Notes: generated by a model not told the origin, from the sequence alone. A stretch of 64,000 nt of DNA from Aquihabitans sp. G128 (GCF_019048865.1 NZ_CP077604.1:3224001-3288000), one strand, 5' to 3'; counted from the stretch's first letter, positions 8,452 through 18,094 are shown. A program made the numbers and translations.

Positions 8452-8961
8452 ATGAGCGACCCGGACGAGCTGCCCTTCGCCGACCGGCCCCTCGTGGCCG
8501 CGGAGCCCGGCGAGCGGCCGGCGATCGTGCCGCCCTCGGCACCCCGCTCGTTCCAAGCCGCGGCCGGCATCCAGGGCCGCCAGTTCGCCGAGCAGGCCGA
8601 CACGCTGCTGACCCACCTCGGCTTCGAGCTGCGCGGCCGGCGGGTGCTGGCCGAGGTCGGCGTCGAGATCGACCAGGAGGCGGTCAGCCCCACCGGCACC
8701 CTGGTCTGGTTCGAGTACAAGGGCTCGGTGCAGGGCCACCGCCCCGGCCTGCGCCGCACCGACACGCTGAAGAAGGCCATCGCCAACGGCGCGCTGCTGC
8801 GCGCCCTGGCCGAGCCGGCCCCCTACGTGGTCATCACCTCGCACCTGCCGGAGGCCGGGTCCGGCGCGGCGATGCTGGCCGCCGCCACCGAGCTGGGGTA
8901 CCTCACCGACGTCGTCTGCCTCTACGACCCCAGCGCCACCGCCCGCCTGAAGCGCTGGTAG
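8452..8961 (+). CDS. Stand-alone PD-(D/E)XK nuclease-like protein
   Basis: A 169-residue cytoplasmic protein whose C-terminal 130 residues look like a restriction-endonuclease fold: a helix (GRQFAEQADTLLTHLGFEL), then a strand with VEID (Asp 74) and FEYKGS (Glu 88, Lys 90), matching a D...ExK active site. After this comes RPGLRRTDTLKKAIANGALL. This segment is clearly similar to the C-terminal domain of the DNA methyltransferase at 22803-24251, which has RPGLRRADTLWKALAKAAVL at the same place but lacks the E-x-K. A TAGCCT hexamer 9 bases before the ATG suggests a leaderless mRNA. Nuclease activity is inferred from the motif only. Confidence 0.7.
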   Translation: MSDPDELPFADRPLVAAEPGERPAIVPPSAPRSFQAAAGIQGRQFAEQADTLLTHLGFELRGRRVLAEVGVEIDQEAVSPTGTLVWFEYKGSVQGHRPGLRRTDTLKKAIANGALLRALAEPAPYVVITSHLPEAGSGAAMLAAATELGYLTDVVCLYDPSATARLKRW

Positions 8962-8962
8962 C

Positions 8963-10213
8963 TCAGCCCGGCCGGCGGGCCAGGACGTAGAGCCGCTCGG
9001 TCTCCACCTCGGCCCCGGCGATGGGGCTGCGGCGGTACCACTCGACCTCCACCAACCCGGCGGTGGCGACCGCCCGCAGCACCTGGTCGGCGGCGTGGAG
9101 GGTGAAGTCGACGTCGACCGCGTGGTCCCACCAGTCGTCGAAGTGGCGGACCTCGGAGCCGAGGTGGAGGGCGAAGGCCAGCCAACCGCCGGGCCGGAGC
9201 GCAGCGGTGAGCAGGGCGACCGCCGGCGGCAGCTCGGAGCCGGCGAGGTGGACCAGCGAGTACCAGGCGGTGACCGCCGCCCAGCCTGCGGCCCCGCCGG
9301 CCGGGGCCGGGAGGGCCGTGAGGTCGCCGACCGCGAACCCGAGCTCCGGGAAGCGGCGCGAGGCCTCGGCCACCATGCCCGGCGAGAGGTCGAAGCCCCG
9401 GACGTCGGCACCGGCGGCGGCCAGGTGGAAGGTCACCTGGCCCGGACCGCAGCCGGCGTCGGCCACCGGGCCGCCCTCGGCGAGGTCGGCGACCCGCTCC
9501 AGCAGCCAGCGGTCGAAGGGCTTCCGGTCGAGCTCGTCGAGCAGGTGGTCGGCGTACGAGCCGGCCACCTCGTCGTAGGCCGCCACCACCTTGGCGTCGC
9601 GCGCGGCCGGACCGGCGGCGAGGACGGCCTCGGTGACGGCGGGATCGGGGCCGACGGCCGTCGCCGGGGCCGGGGCCGCACCACCGACGTCGTGCACCGC
9701 GACGGGGCCCAGCAGGTGGATCCACCGCGCCTCCTTCTGGCCCGGCCGGCGCTCCAGCTCCTGCACCAGCGGCTCGGATCGGGCGGCCAGCGAGGCGAGG
9801 GCCTGCTCGACCCCGGTGAGCTCGCGGAAGGCGTGCAGCCGCTCGGAGCGGGACCGCAGCTCGCCCGGCGTCTGCGCGCCGCGGAGCAGCAGCACGGTCA
9901 GCACGGCCCGCTCGCCCCCATCGAGCTCGAGGCGCTCGTCGAGCACCTGGCGGTGCTTCACCACGCGTGCGCCCTGGGCCGCGTGCACGAAGCGCACCAG
10001 GCCGCGGGCCTTGAGGGCGTCGAGGGCGCCCTGCACCTCGGCCTCGACGAGGTCGAGGATCGGGTCGCGGCCCGAGGACTGGTTGCACGCCGTGCGCAGC
10101 CCGTTCAGGGTCATGGGGTACGAGGCGGGCACGGTGCGCTCCTTCTCGAGGAGGCTGCCCAGCACCCGCTGCTCGACGCCGTCGAGCGTGGGCCGTTCCA
10201 TCGAGGCGTCCAT
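8963..10213 (-). CDS. DUF480 (YceH-like) domain fused to a SAM-dependent methyltransferase
   Basis: A 416-residue two-domain protein. Residues 5-170 are a DUF480/YceH winged-helix pair (RVLGSLLEKERTVPASYPMT, then NGLRTACNQSSGRDPI, the hallmark of the family). A Pro/Ala linker leads to a class I methyltransferase domain (about residues 225-415) with the SAM-binding loop DAGCGPGQVTFHLA, an acidic residue at the end of the next strand in VRGFDLSPGMV, and LRPGGWLAFALHLG. YceH alone is a conserved protein of unclear role, so fusion with a methyltransferase suggests DNA- or RNA-guided small-molecule or macromolecule methylation. The upstream ATG is supported by a TAGGGT box 7 bases before it; an in-frame ATG 12 bases later is the alternative. 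Confidence 0.85.
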   Translation of the reverse strand: MDASMERPTLDGVEQRVLGSLLEKERTVPASYPMTLNGLRTACNQSSGRDPILDLVEAEVQGALDALKARGLVRFVHAAQGARVVKHRQVLDERLELDGGERAVLTVLLLRGAQTPGELRSRSERLHAFRELTGVEQALASLAARSEPLVQELERRPGQKEARWIHLLGPVAVHDVGGAAPAPATAVGPDPAVTEAVLAAGPAARDAKVVAAYDEVAGSYADHLLDELDRKPFDRWLLERVADLAEGGPVADAGCGPGQVTFHLAAAGADVRGFDLSPGMVAEASRRFPELGFAVGDLTALPAPAGGAAGWAAVTAWYSLVHLAGSELPPAVALLTAALRPGGWLAFALHLGSEVRHFDDWWDHAVDVDFTLHAADQVLRAVATAGLVEVEWYRRSPIAGAEVETERLYVLARRPG

Positions 10214-10220
10214 GGCCCGG

Positions 10221-10226
10221 ACCCTA
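10221..10226 (-). promoter_or_regulatory. Leaderless -10 element (TAGGGT) of the DUF480-methyltransferase gene
   Basis: Read on the minus strand, TAGGGT ends 7 bases before the ATG at 10213. There is no ribosome binding site in the short gap. It supports the first of two closely spaced ATG codons as the start. Confidence 0.55.
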
Positions 10227-10351
10227 CGAGCGCCGGCGCCGCCGTGGTGCCGGCGCGGACCTGAACGGACCCTGACGGGAACCGCCCGGGCCATCCCATT
10301 CGTCCAGGTCGGTGCCCGGCTCCTACCGTGGAGGCCGAAGGGGAGGCTGGC

Positions 10352-10927
10352 GTGGTCCCAAGGGTGGTGCTGCCGATGCTCGCCGTCGTGGTGCTGCTGG
10401 CGGCCGCCTGCACCCACAAGGGAACGAGCGACAAGGTCACGGTCGAGAGCAAGCCGTACGTCGCCGCCCTCGTCCGAGACCTGGTGGGCCACGGGGTCGG
10501 CGACATCGAGGTCAGCGGCACCCAGGCCCGCTGCCTGGCCCCCCGATGGGTGAACGTGCTCCAGCCCACCCGCCTCGAGGCCGCCGGGATCGAGCCCTCG
10601 GCGCTGGCCGCCGACGCCGGGATGGACGCCAAGGCGGCCAAGGTCCCGCTCACCGACGCCGAGATCGGCAAGCTGGTCGATGCCTTCGGCGACTGCGACA
10701 TGGACCTCAAGGCCGCCTACATCGACCACGCCACCGCCGGGGCCACGCTCTCCGACGACGACCGCTCGTGCCTGACCGACGCCCTCTCCGACGACCTCAT
10801 CCGACGCATCACCACCGTCGAGGTCACCAAGGGCGCCGCCGCGGTCGACCGGGACGCCACCCTGTCGAGCGACCTGTTCACCGCGCTCAGCGCCTGCCCG
10901 GGAGCCATCGCCCTCGACGGGGGTTGA
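10352..10927 (+). CDS. Putative lipoprotein of unknown function
   Basis: A 191-residue secreted lipoprotein. A hydrophobic signal peptide (about residues 5-18) ends in the lipobox LAAAC with the lipidated cysteine at about residue 19. The mature part contains two Asp/Lys-rich helical repeats, each holding a conserved-looking cysteine (IEVSGTQARCLAPRW, and later DRSCLTDALSDDL and LSACPGAIAL). The four cysteines of the mature part could form two disulfides. GTG is chosen because GGGGAGG precedes it by 6 bases and gives a normal signal peptide length. No family is recognised; it lies alone upstream of the glgE operon. Confidence 0.75.
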   Translation: MVPRVVLPMLAVVVLLAAACTHKGTSDKVTVESKPYVAALVRDLVGHGVGDIEVSGTQARCLAPRWVNVLQPTRLEAAGIEPSALAADAGMDAKAAKVPLTDAEIGKLVDAFGDCDMDLKAAYIDHATAGATLSDDDRSCLTDALSDDLIRRITTVEVTKGAAAVDRDATLSSDLFTALSACPGAIALDGG

Positions 10928-11074
10928 AACGGGGCGCGCATCGGATCGGGCATCATCGGGCAGGGGGCAACGGTCCCCCACCGCCACCGAGCCGAGCTCC
11001 CGTGACCCCACCAGCCGAGAAGCCCCGCACCTCGAAGGCCCCCCTTCGCGCCGCCCACGAAGAAGCCGGGCCGG

Positions 11075-12973
11075 GTGCGGGTGGAGCGCCCCCGCCCCGA
11101 CCTCGACGGCGGCCGCTACGCCCCCAAGCGCACGGTCGGCGATCGGGTCGAGCTCTCGGCGGAGGTCCTGCGTGACGGCCACGAGGTCCTGCGGGCCGAC
11201 CTGCTGGTGCGTCCGCCCAAGGGCTCCTGGACCGTCCACCCGATGGTGAACGTCGACGCCGAGACGCTCGGCGTGCGCTGGGCGGCGTCGGTCGACCTCG
11301 ACCGGCCGGGCGCCTGGACGTGGACCGTGCGGGCGTGGGCCGACGTGCTGGCGTCGTGGCGCCACGAGCTGCACCGCAAGCACGACGGCGGGCAGGACGA
11401 CCTCGACAGCGAGCTGGCCGAAGGCGCCCAGCTGCTCGAGGCGTGTGCCGCCCGGGCCGACGACACCGACGGGCCGGCCATCGCCGAGGCCGCCGCTGCG
11501 GCGGCCGACACCACGCTCCCGACCGCCGAGCGGGTGGCGATCGCGCTGCACCCCGCCCTCGTCGACGCCACCGACCGGCACCCCGACCGGTCCGAGGCCA
11601 GCGACCTGTCGCCCTCGCGGACCGTCCAGGTCGCCCCGGCGCTGGCCCGCTTCGGCGCCTGGTACGAGCTGTTCCCCCGGTCGTGGGGCGGCCTGGCCGG
11701 CGTGCGCCGCCGCCTGCCGGCCCTGGCCGAGCTGGGCTTCGACGTCCTCTACCTCCCGCCCATCAGCCCCATCGGGCTCACCAACCGCAAGGGCCGCAAC
11801 AACACCCTCGTGGCCGGGCCGGACGACCCCGGCTCGCCCTGGGCCATCGGCGACGCCACCGGCGGCCACGACGCCGTGCACCCGGAGCTGGGCACCGTCG
11901 AGGACCTGGAGGGCCTGGTGGCCGACGCCCGCGAGCTGGGCCTGGAGGTGGCCCTGGACCTGGCCATCCAGTGCTCGGCCGACCACCCCTGGCTCACCGA
12001 GCACCCCGAGTGGTTCCAGCACCGGCCCGACGGCACGCTCAAGTACGCCGAGAACCCGCCCAAGAAGTACCAGGACATCTACAACGTCGACTTCGACTGC
12101 GAGGACTGGCCCGGGCTGTGGTCGGCGCTCCGCGACGTGGTGCTCACCTGGATCGACCGGGGCGTGCGGGTGTTCCGCGTCGACAACCCCCACACCAAGC
12201 CGCTCTCGTTCTGGGAGTGGCTCATCGCCGGCGTGCACAAGGCGCACCCCGAGGTGGTCTTCCTCGCCGAGGCGTTCACCTACCGGGCCATGATGCAGGA
12301 GCTGGGCCGGGTGGGCTTCGACCAGGGCTACACGTACTTCACCTGGAAGCAGAGCGCCGCCGAGCTGGCCGAGTACGTCACCGAGCTGGCCGGCGACGAG
12401 CGCGAGCTCTTCCGCCCCAACTTCTTCGTCAACACCCCCGACATCCTCACCGAGCAGCTCCAGCACGGCGGGCCGAACACCTTCGTGAGCCGCCTGGTCC
12501 TGGCCGCCACCCTCTCGCCCTCCTACGGCGTCTACTCCGGCTTCGAGTCCTTCGAGCACGTGGCCGTGAAGGAGGGCTCCGAGGAGTACCTCGACTCGGA
12601 GAAGTTCGAGGCCCGGGAGCGCTCGCTCGACGGGCCGCTGCTGCCGCTGGTGGCGGAGCTCAACCGCATCCGCCGCAGCCAGCCCGCCCTGCAGCACCTC
12701 GCCGGCACCCGGGTGCTGGCCACCGAGAACGAGGCGCTGCTCGCCTACGCCAAGGTGGCGGCGGGCGACACCGTGCTGTGCGTGGTGCTGCTCGACCCCG
12801 ACCACGCCCAGGAAGGGGTGTGCATCGTGCCCGACGACCTCGGCCTCCCGCCCACCTTCGAGGTGGAGGACCGCCTGACCGGCGAGCGCTTCCGCTGGCA
12901 GCTCGGCCGCAACTACGTGCGCCTCGAGCCCGGCAGCCGCCCGGCCCACGTCCTCGCCGTGGTCGGTCCCTGA
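11075..12973 (+). CDS. glgE: Alpha-1,4-glucan:maltose-1-phosphate maltosyltransferase
   Basis: A 632-residue GH13 subfamily 3 enzyme that transfers maltosyl units from alpha-maltose 1-phosphate to the non-reducing end of alpha-1,4-glucans. An N-terminal beta-sandwich domain carries GRYAPKRTVGDRVELSAEV and REGHE-like RDGHEVL. The catalytic barrel has DVLYLPPISPIGLTNRKGRN, the nucleophile aspartate in VFRVDNPHTKP and the acid/base glutamate in FLAEAFTYRAMM. The C-terminal domain ends in YVRLEPG. It is the first gene of the glucan/trehalose operon, with mak starting 2 bases after its stop. A GTG at 11002 in another frame begins a Lys/Pro-rich stretch that could be the true N-terminal extension if one base is in error near 11050. 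Confidence 0.96.
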   Translation: MRVERPRPDLDGGRYAPKRTVGDRVELSAEVLRDGHEVLRADLLVRPPKGSWTVHPMVNVDAETLGVRWAASVDLDRPGAWTWTVRAWADVLASWRHELHRKHDGGQDDLDSELAEGAQLLEACAARADDTDGPAIAEAAAAAADTTLPTAERVAIALHPALVDATDRHPDRSEASDLSPSRTVQVAPALARFGAWYELFPRSWGGLAGVRRRLPALAELGFDVLYLPPISPIGLTNRKGRNNTLVAGPDDPGSPWAIGDATGGHDAVHPELGTVEDLEGLVADARELGLEVALDLAIQCSADHPWLTEHPEWFQHRPDGTLKYAENPPKKYQDIYNVDFDCEDWPGLWSALRDVVLTWIDRGVRVFRVDNPHTKPLSFWEWLIAGVHKAHPEVVFLAEAFTYRAMMQELGRVGFDQGYTYFTWKQSAAELAEYVTELAGDERELFRPNFFVNTPDILTEQLQHGGPNTFVSRLVLAATLSPSYGVYSGFESFEHVAVKEGSEEYLDSEKFEARERSLDGPLLPLVAELNRIRRSQPALQHLAGTRVLATENEALLAYAKVAAGDTVLCVVLLDPDHAQEGVCIVPDDLGLPPTFEVEDRLTGERFRWQLGRNYVRLEPGSRPAHVLAVVGP

Positions 12974-12974
12974 C

Positions 12975-14376
12975 GTGGCCGCCACCCCCAAGCCCACCGT
13001 GGCCAACCCGGCTCGCCCGCCGGCCACCACCACGCCCGAGGCGCTGGCCTCGTGGCTGGGTGCCCGCCGCTGGTACGCCGGCGGCGACGGCGACGGTCCC
13101 CGCACCGTCGAGCTGACGACCGTGGCGCTGCCCGTGGAGCCATCGGTCGCCATCGGCCTCGTCGACACCGCCCGGGGCGACCGCTACCAGCTGCTCGTGC
13201 CCGACCCGGCCAGCCGACCCGATGCTGCCGACGACCCCGAGGTCGCCGCCGCCCTCGCCACGTGGATCGCCGAGGGCGGTCGCTCGCCGGCCGCCCCCGC
13301 CGGCTCCGTCACCGGGCACTGGCCCTCAGCCACCGATCGCCTGGGCGACGCGGCGGCTCGCCCGCTCGGCGGCGAGCAGTCGAACACCTCGGTGGTGGTG
13401 GGCGGCACCCACGTGCTGAAGGTGCTGCGCCGCCTCCGCTCGGGGCCCCACCCCGAGATCGAGGTCGGCCGCCACCTCGCACGGGCCGCCGACGCCGGCA
13501 CCGCAGCGCCCGTCGCCCGCCTCGCCGGCTGGTACGAGCTGACCGAGCCCGGCGGCCAGGCCACCGCGCTCGGTGTGGTCCAGGAGCTGGTCCCCGGCGC
13601 CCTCGACGCCTGGGGCCTCGTCCTCTCGGCGCTCGCCGGCGACCCCGAGGGCCTGCTCACCCGGTTGCGCGACCTGGGCCGGGACCTCGCCACGCTCCAC
13701 GACGCGCTCGCCCTCCCTGGCGGCGATGGGGCGCCGGATCCGGGACGCGCCCGAGGCGTTCGGCGCCGTGCCCCTCGCCCGCGCCCGGCTCGCCGACCTC
13801 GCGGTCGGCGTGGCGGCCGGCGCCCAGCGCACGCTGGCCACGGGGCTCGACCGGCCCGACGCGCTCGCCTCGGTCGTCGGCCGCGCCGGCGACGTCACCG
13901 CCCTCGTCGACGGCCTGCTGCACGCACTGGGGACGGACCTCGGCGCCGCCATCCGCCACCACGGCGACCTGCACCTCGGCCAGGTGGTCCTCGGGCCGGA
14001 CGGCTGGGTGATCCTGGACTTCGAGGGCGAGCCCACGCGGTCGCTCGACGAGCGCCGCCAGCGCCACTCCCCGCTCCGCGACGTGGCCGGCATGCTCCGC
14101 TCGTTCGCCTACGCCGCCGCCACCCACCGGCGCTCCGACGGCCGGCCGCTGTCGCCCGGCTGGGAGCCCGCCGCCCGGGCCGCGTTCCTCGACGGCTACC
14201 TGGCCACCGTCGACCCCGCCCTGCTGCCGTCCTCGGCGGCCGCCACCCGCACGCTGCTCACCCTGCTGGAACTGGAGAAGGTCGTGTACGAGATCGACTA
14301 CGAGCTGGCCCACCGCCCCGACTGGGTCGGCCTGCCCGTCGAAGGCCTCCGACGCCTCCTGGAGGGCGGGTCGTGA
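12975..14376 (+). pseudogene. mak: Maltokinase, reading frame disrupted once near position 13720
   Basis: Maltokinase phosphorylates maltose with ATP to give the maltose 1-phosphate used by GlgE. The first part (from GTG 12975) contains the N-terminal cap domain ASWLGARRWYAGG and the nucleotide-binding region RPLGGEQSNTSVVVGGTHVLK. The second part, in a different frame, contains the catalytic HGDLHLGQVVLGPDGW and the metal-binding ILDFEGEPTRSLDERR, then ends with the typical LEKVVYEIDYELAHRP. Both halves are conserved and collinear, and the break falls between about 13700 and 13745. Total length is about 467 residues, normal for the family. Given the intact operon, an assembly indel is at least as likely as a real pseudogene. 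The stop overlaps the glgB start by GTGA. Confidence 0.88.
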
Positions 14377-16280
14377 CCGCCCCCGATCCCGCCGGGCTGG
14401 TCGGCGAGCTCGACCGACACCTCCTCGCCGAGGGCCGCCACCTCGAGCTGCACCACCACCTGGGCGCCCACCTCCGCACCGTCGACGGCGCCGAGGGCGT
14501 GGCCTTCTCGGTGTGGGCCCCCGCCGCCCAGCACATCTCGGTGGTGGGCGACTGGAACTACTGGGACCGGGCCACCACGCCCATGGCCCGGGTCGACGGC
14601 TCCGACGTGTGGGCCGCCTTCAGCACCGATGCGCTCGAGGGCCACCGCTACAAGTTCGCCATCACCGGCCCCGACGGGACCACCGTCGAGCATGCCGACC
14701 CGATGGCGTTCCGCACCGAGGGCGCGCCCGCCACCGCCTCGCTCGTGCACACCTCTCGCCACCAGTGGGGCGACGCCGACTGGCTGGCCGGCCGCGACGC
14801 CGCCGACCAGTGGGCCTCGCCGATGTCGATCTACGAGGTCCACCTCGGCTCGTGGCGGCGCGACCCCGCCGAGCCCCTCCGCGAGCGCACCTTCCGCGAG
14901 GTGGCGCCCGAGCTGGCCGCCTACGTGAAGGACCTCGGCTTCACCCACGTGGAGCTGCTGCCGGTGATGGGCCACCCCTTCGCCGGCTCGTGGGGCTACC
15001 AGGTCACGTCCTACTTCGCCCCCGCCGCCCGCTGGGGCGAGCCCGACGACCTCCGCTTCCTCGTCGACACCCTCCACCAGGCCGGCATCGGGGTCATCCT
15101 CGACTGGGTCCCCGCCCACTTCCCCAAGGACGAGTGGGCGCTGGGCCGCTTCGACGGCACCCCCCTCTACGAGCACCCGGACCCGCGGCGCGGCGAGCAG
15201 CTCGACTGGGGCACATACGTCTTCGACTTCGGCCGCGGCGGGGTGCGGAGCTTCCTCCTCTCCAACGCCCGCTTCTGGCTCAGCGAGTACCACGTCGACG
15301 GCCTCCGGGTCGACGCCGTGGCCTCGATGCTCTACCTCGACTACTCCCGCCCGGCCGACGGCTGGCTCCCCAACGAGCACGGCGGCCGCGAGAACCTCGA
15401 GGCCGTGTCCCTGCTGCAGGAGGTCAACACCGTCGCCCACGCCGACCACCCCGGCGTGCTGTCGATCGCCGAGGAGTCCACCGCCTGGCCCGGCGTCTCG
15501 CGCCCGGTCGACGGGGGCGGGCTGGGCTTCGGCTTCAAGTGGAACATGGGCTGGATGCACGACACGCTCGACTACCTGGCCCAGGAGCCCATCCACCGCC
15601 GCTACCACCACCACGACCTGACCTTCGGGCTGCACTACGCGTTCACCGAGAACTTCGTGCTGCCCCTCTCGCACGACGAGGTCGTCCACGGCAAGGGCTC
15701 CCTGCTCACCAAGATGCCCGGCGACCGCTGGCAGCAGCTGGCCAACGTGCGGGCCCTCTACGGCTGGATGTGGGCCCACCCCGGCAAGCAGCTGCTGTTC
15801 ATGGGCGGCGAGCTGGCCCAGGAGCGCGAGTGGGACCACGACCGCTCGCTCGACTGGCACCTGCTGGCCGATCCCGGCCACGGCGGCGTCCAGCACCTCG
15901 TGCGGGACCTCAACCACGGCTACCAGGCCCGCCCCGCGCTCTGGTCCTGCGACTTCGACCCCGCCGGCTTCGTCTGGCTGGTGGGCGACGACGCCGACCG
16001 CAACGTGGCCGCCTTCCTCCGCATCGGCTCGGCCGGGCAGGTCCTGGCGTGCGCCGCGAACCTCTCGCCGGAGCCCCGCTACGAGTACCTCCTCGGCCTG
16101 CCCGCCGCCGGCCGCTGGCGCGAGGTGCTGAACACCGACGCCGAGGCCTACGGCGGCTCCGGCGTCGGCAACCTCGGTGCGGTCACCGCCGACGGCCCGG
16201 CGGCGCACGGCCAGCCCACCTCTGCGCCCGTCACGCTGCCGCCCCTGGCCGTGGTGTGGTTCGAGCTCGAAGCGACCTGA
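14373..16280 (+). CDS. glgB: 1,4-alpha-glucan branching enzyme
   Basis: A 635-residue GH13 enzyme that introduces alpha-1,6 branches into linear alpha-glucans made by GlgE. An N-terminal CBM48 domain (VAFSVWAPAAQHISVVGDWN, about residues 45-65) precedes the barrel. Catalytic regions are GLRVDAVASMLY (nucleophile Asp), SIAEESTAWPGV (Glu) and LSHDEVVHGKGS (Asp); the branching-enzyme signature WNMGWMHDTL is present. It lacks the additional N1 domain found in many actinobacterial GlgB proteins of about 730 residues. GTG start overlaps the mak stop by GTGA; the stop overlaps the treZ ATG by TGATG, so translation is coupled throughout. Confidence 0.96.
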   Translation: MTAPDPAGLVGELDRHLLAEGRHLELHHHLGAHLRTVDGAEGVAFSVWAPAAQHISVVGDWNYWDRATTPMARVDGSDVWAAFSTDALEGHRYKFAITGPDGTTVEHADPMAFRTEGAPATASLVHTSRHQWGDADWLAGRDAADQWASPMSIYEVHLGSWRRDPAEPLRERTFREVAPELAAYVKDLGFTHVELLPVMGHPFAGSWGYQVTSYFAPAARWGEPDDLRFLVDTLHQAGIGVILDWVPAHFPKDEWALGRFDGTPLYEHPDPRRGEQLDWGTYVFDFGRGGVRSFLLSNARFWLSEYHVDGLRVDAVASMLYLDYSRPADGWLPNEHGGRENLEAVSLLQEVNTVAHADHPGVLSIAEESTAWPGVSRPVDGGGLGFGFKWNMGWMHDTLDYLAQEPIHRRYHHHDLTFGLHYAFTENFVLPLSHDEVVHGKGSLLTKMPGDRWQQLANVRALYGWMWAHPGKQLLFMGGELAQEREWDHDRSLDWHLLADPGHGGVQHLVRDLNHGYQARPALWSCDFDPAGFVWLVGDDADRNVAAFLRIGSAGQVLACAANLSPEPRYEYLLGLPAAGRWREVLNTDAEAYGGSGVGNLGAVTADGPAAHGQPTSAPVTLPPLAVVWFELEAT

Positions 16281-18094
16281 TGGCCGGCCCGCCCCCCGAC
16301 ACCGATCCCCTTCCGTTCGAGCGGCCCCTCGGCGCCCACCCGCTGCGCGGCGGCGGGTTCGAGGTGCGGATCTGGGCGCCGCGCGCCAGCGCGGTCCACG
16401 TGGTCCTCGGCGACCCCGATCGCCCCGACGACCCTGCCCGCCTCCACCGCGCCGAGCCGGAGGGCCACGGCGTGTGGACCTGTCGGCTGTCGTGGGCCCA
16501 GCCCGGGCAGCGGTACTGGATCGACCTCGACGGCTCGCGCTGGGCCGACCCGTGGTCCCGCTCGCAGCCGAGCGGCACGGCCGGCCCCTCGGCCCTGGTC
16601 GACCCCGCCGCCATCGGCGCCGTCGCCCCCGGCACCGCAGGGCGCCCGCCCCGGCCGACGCTGAGCCCTCGAGGCGCGGTGGTCTACGAGCTGCACGTCG
16701 GCACCTTCTCGGCCACCGGCGACTTCGCCGGCGTGATCGACCACCTCCCCGAGCTGGCCGCGCTCGGCGTGACCCACCTGGAGCTGCTGCCGGTCGCCGA
16801 GTTCCCCGGCCACCGCGGCTGGGGCTACGACGGCATCTTCTGGAGCGCGGCGGAATCCACCTACGGCGGCCCCGGCCGCCTGGTGCAGCTCGTCGACGCC
16901 GCCCACGAGGCCGGCCTCGGCGTCATCCTCGACGTCGTCTACAACCACGTCGGGCCCACCGGGGATCTGATCTACGACGCCTACGGGCCGTTCTTCACCG
17001 ACCGCCACGGCACCCCCTGGGGCCAGGCGGTCAACGTCGACGGCGCCGGCTCGGGCGGCATGCGGGAGACGATCCTGCAGAACGCCGAGTGGTGGATCGG
17101 CGAGGTCGGCGTCGACGGGCTCCGCGTCGATGCCTGCCACGCCATCGTCGACCAGGGCGCCCGGCACGTCCTCGGCGAGCTCACGTCGCGAGCCCGGGCG
17201 GTCCACCCCCAGGCCCTGCTCGTGGCCGAGAGCGGCCTGAACGACCCGCACGTCCAGCGCGACGAGGCCCACGGCGGCTGGGGCTTCAGCGCCGACTGGA
17301 GCGACGACTTCCACCACGCCCTCCGCACGCTCCTGACCGACGACCGCCAGGCCTGGTACGCCGACTTCGGCGCGGTGGCCCAGCTGGCCAAGGCGTACCA
17401 CCGGCCCCTGGTGCACGACGGCACCTGGTCGGGCTACCGGGACCGCCGCTTCGGCGCCCCTGCCGACGACCTGGCGCCCGAGCGGTTCGTGGTGTTCGCC
17501 CAGAACCACGACCAGGTGGGCAACCGCCCCCTCGGCGACCGCCTGCCCCAGCCGGTCCGGGCGCTCGCCGCGCTGTGCACGCTCTTCGCCCCCTTCACGC
17601 CGATGCTGTTCATGGGCGAGGAGTACGGCGAGGACGCCCCCTTCCTCTTCTTCTCCGACCACCAGGAGCAGTTCCTGGCCGATGCCACCCGCGAGGGCCG
17701 GCGGGCCGAGTTCGCCGACTTCACCGCCGCCACCGGCGAGGAGGTCCCCGACCCCCAGGCCGCCGACACCTTCGAGCGCTCCCGCCTCACCCGTCGCGTC
17801 GACCAGGGCCTCGCCGACCTCTACCGCCGCCTGCTCGCCCTGCGCCCGCTGCTGCCGCGCACCGAGGTCACCGTCGCCTTCGACGAAGCCGCGAGGTGGT
17901 TGCGGGTGGAACGGGGTACATCGGTGCTCCTGGCCAACTTCGCCGACGTCGCCCGCTCCGTCCCCTGCCCCCCGGGCCGGGTGGAGCTGGCCACCGACGC
18001 CTCGATCGCCTCGCCGGTCAGCCCCGCTGACCCGCACCTCCTGCTCCCCGCCCGCTCGGGCGCCCTCGTCTGGAAAGCACCCCCCACCCCATGA
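16280..18094 (+). CDS. treZ: Malto-oligosyltrehalose trehalohydrolase
   Basis: A 604-residue GH13 enzyme that releases trehalose from maltooligosyl trehalose, the product of TreY. The N-terminal CBM48-like domain (FEVRIWAPRASAVHVV) is followed by the barrel with ELHVGTFSATGDFAG, DVVYNHVGPTGD, the nucleophile Asp in GLRVDACHAI, the Glu in LLVAESGLND and the family-typical QNHDQVGNRPLGDRL. Near the C-terminus is MLFMGEEYGEDAPFLFFSDH, also diagnostic of TreZ. ATG overlaps the glgB stop; its own stop overlaps the glgX ATG (ATGA). Confidence 0.96.
   Translation: MAGPPPDTDPLPFERPLGAHPLRGGGFEVRIWAPRASAVHVVLGDPDRPDDPARLHRAEPEGHGVWTCRLSWAQPGQRYWIDLDGSRWADPWSRSQPSGTAGPSALVDPAAIGAVAPGTAGRPPRPTLSPRGAVVYELHVGTFSATGDFAGVIDHLPELAALGVTHLELLPVAEFPGHRGWGYDGIFWSAAESTYGGPGRLVQLVDAAHEAGLGVILDVVYNHVGPTGDLIYDAYGPFFTDRHGTPWGQAVNVDGAGSGGMRETILQNAEWWIGEVGVDGLRVDACHAIVDQGARHVLGELTSRARAVHPQALLVAESGLNDPHVQRDEAHGGWGFSADWSDDFHHALRTLLTDDRQAWYADFGAVAQLAKAYHRPLVHDGTWSGYRDRRFGAPADDLAPERFVVFAQNHDQVGNRPLGDRLPQPVRALAALCTLFAPFTPMLFMGEEYGEDAPFLFFSDHQEQFLADATREGRRAEFADFTAATGEEVPDPQAADTFERSRLTRRVDQGLADLYRRLLALRPLLPRTEVTVAFDEAARWLRVERGTSVLLANFADVARSVPCPPGRVELATDASIASPVSPADPHLLLPARSGALVWKAPPTP

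Noticed and set aside
8963-13168. Minus-strand frame of about 1400 codons covering the glgE region
   Set aside because: Only its last 416 codons (the DUF480-methyltransferase) have protein motifs; the rest is antisense to glgE and mak.
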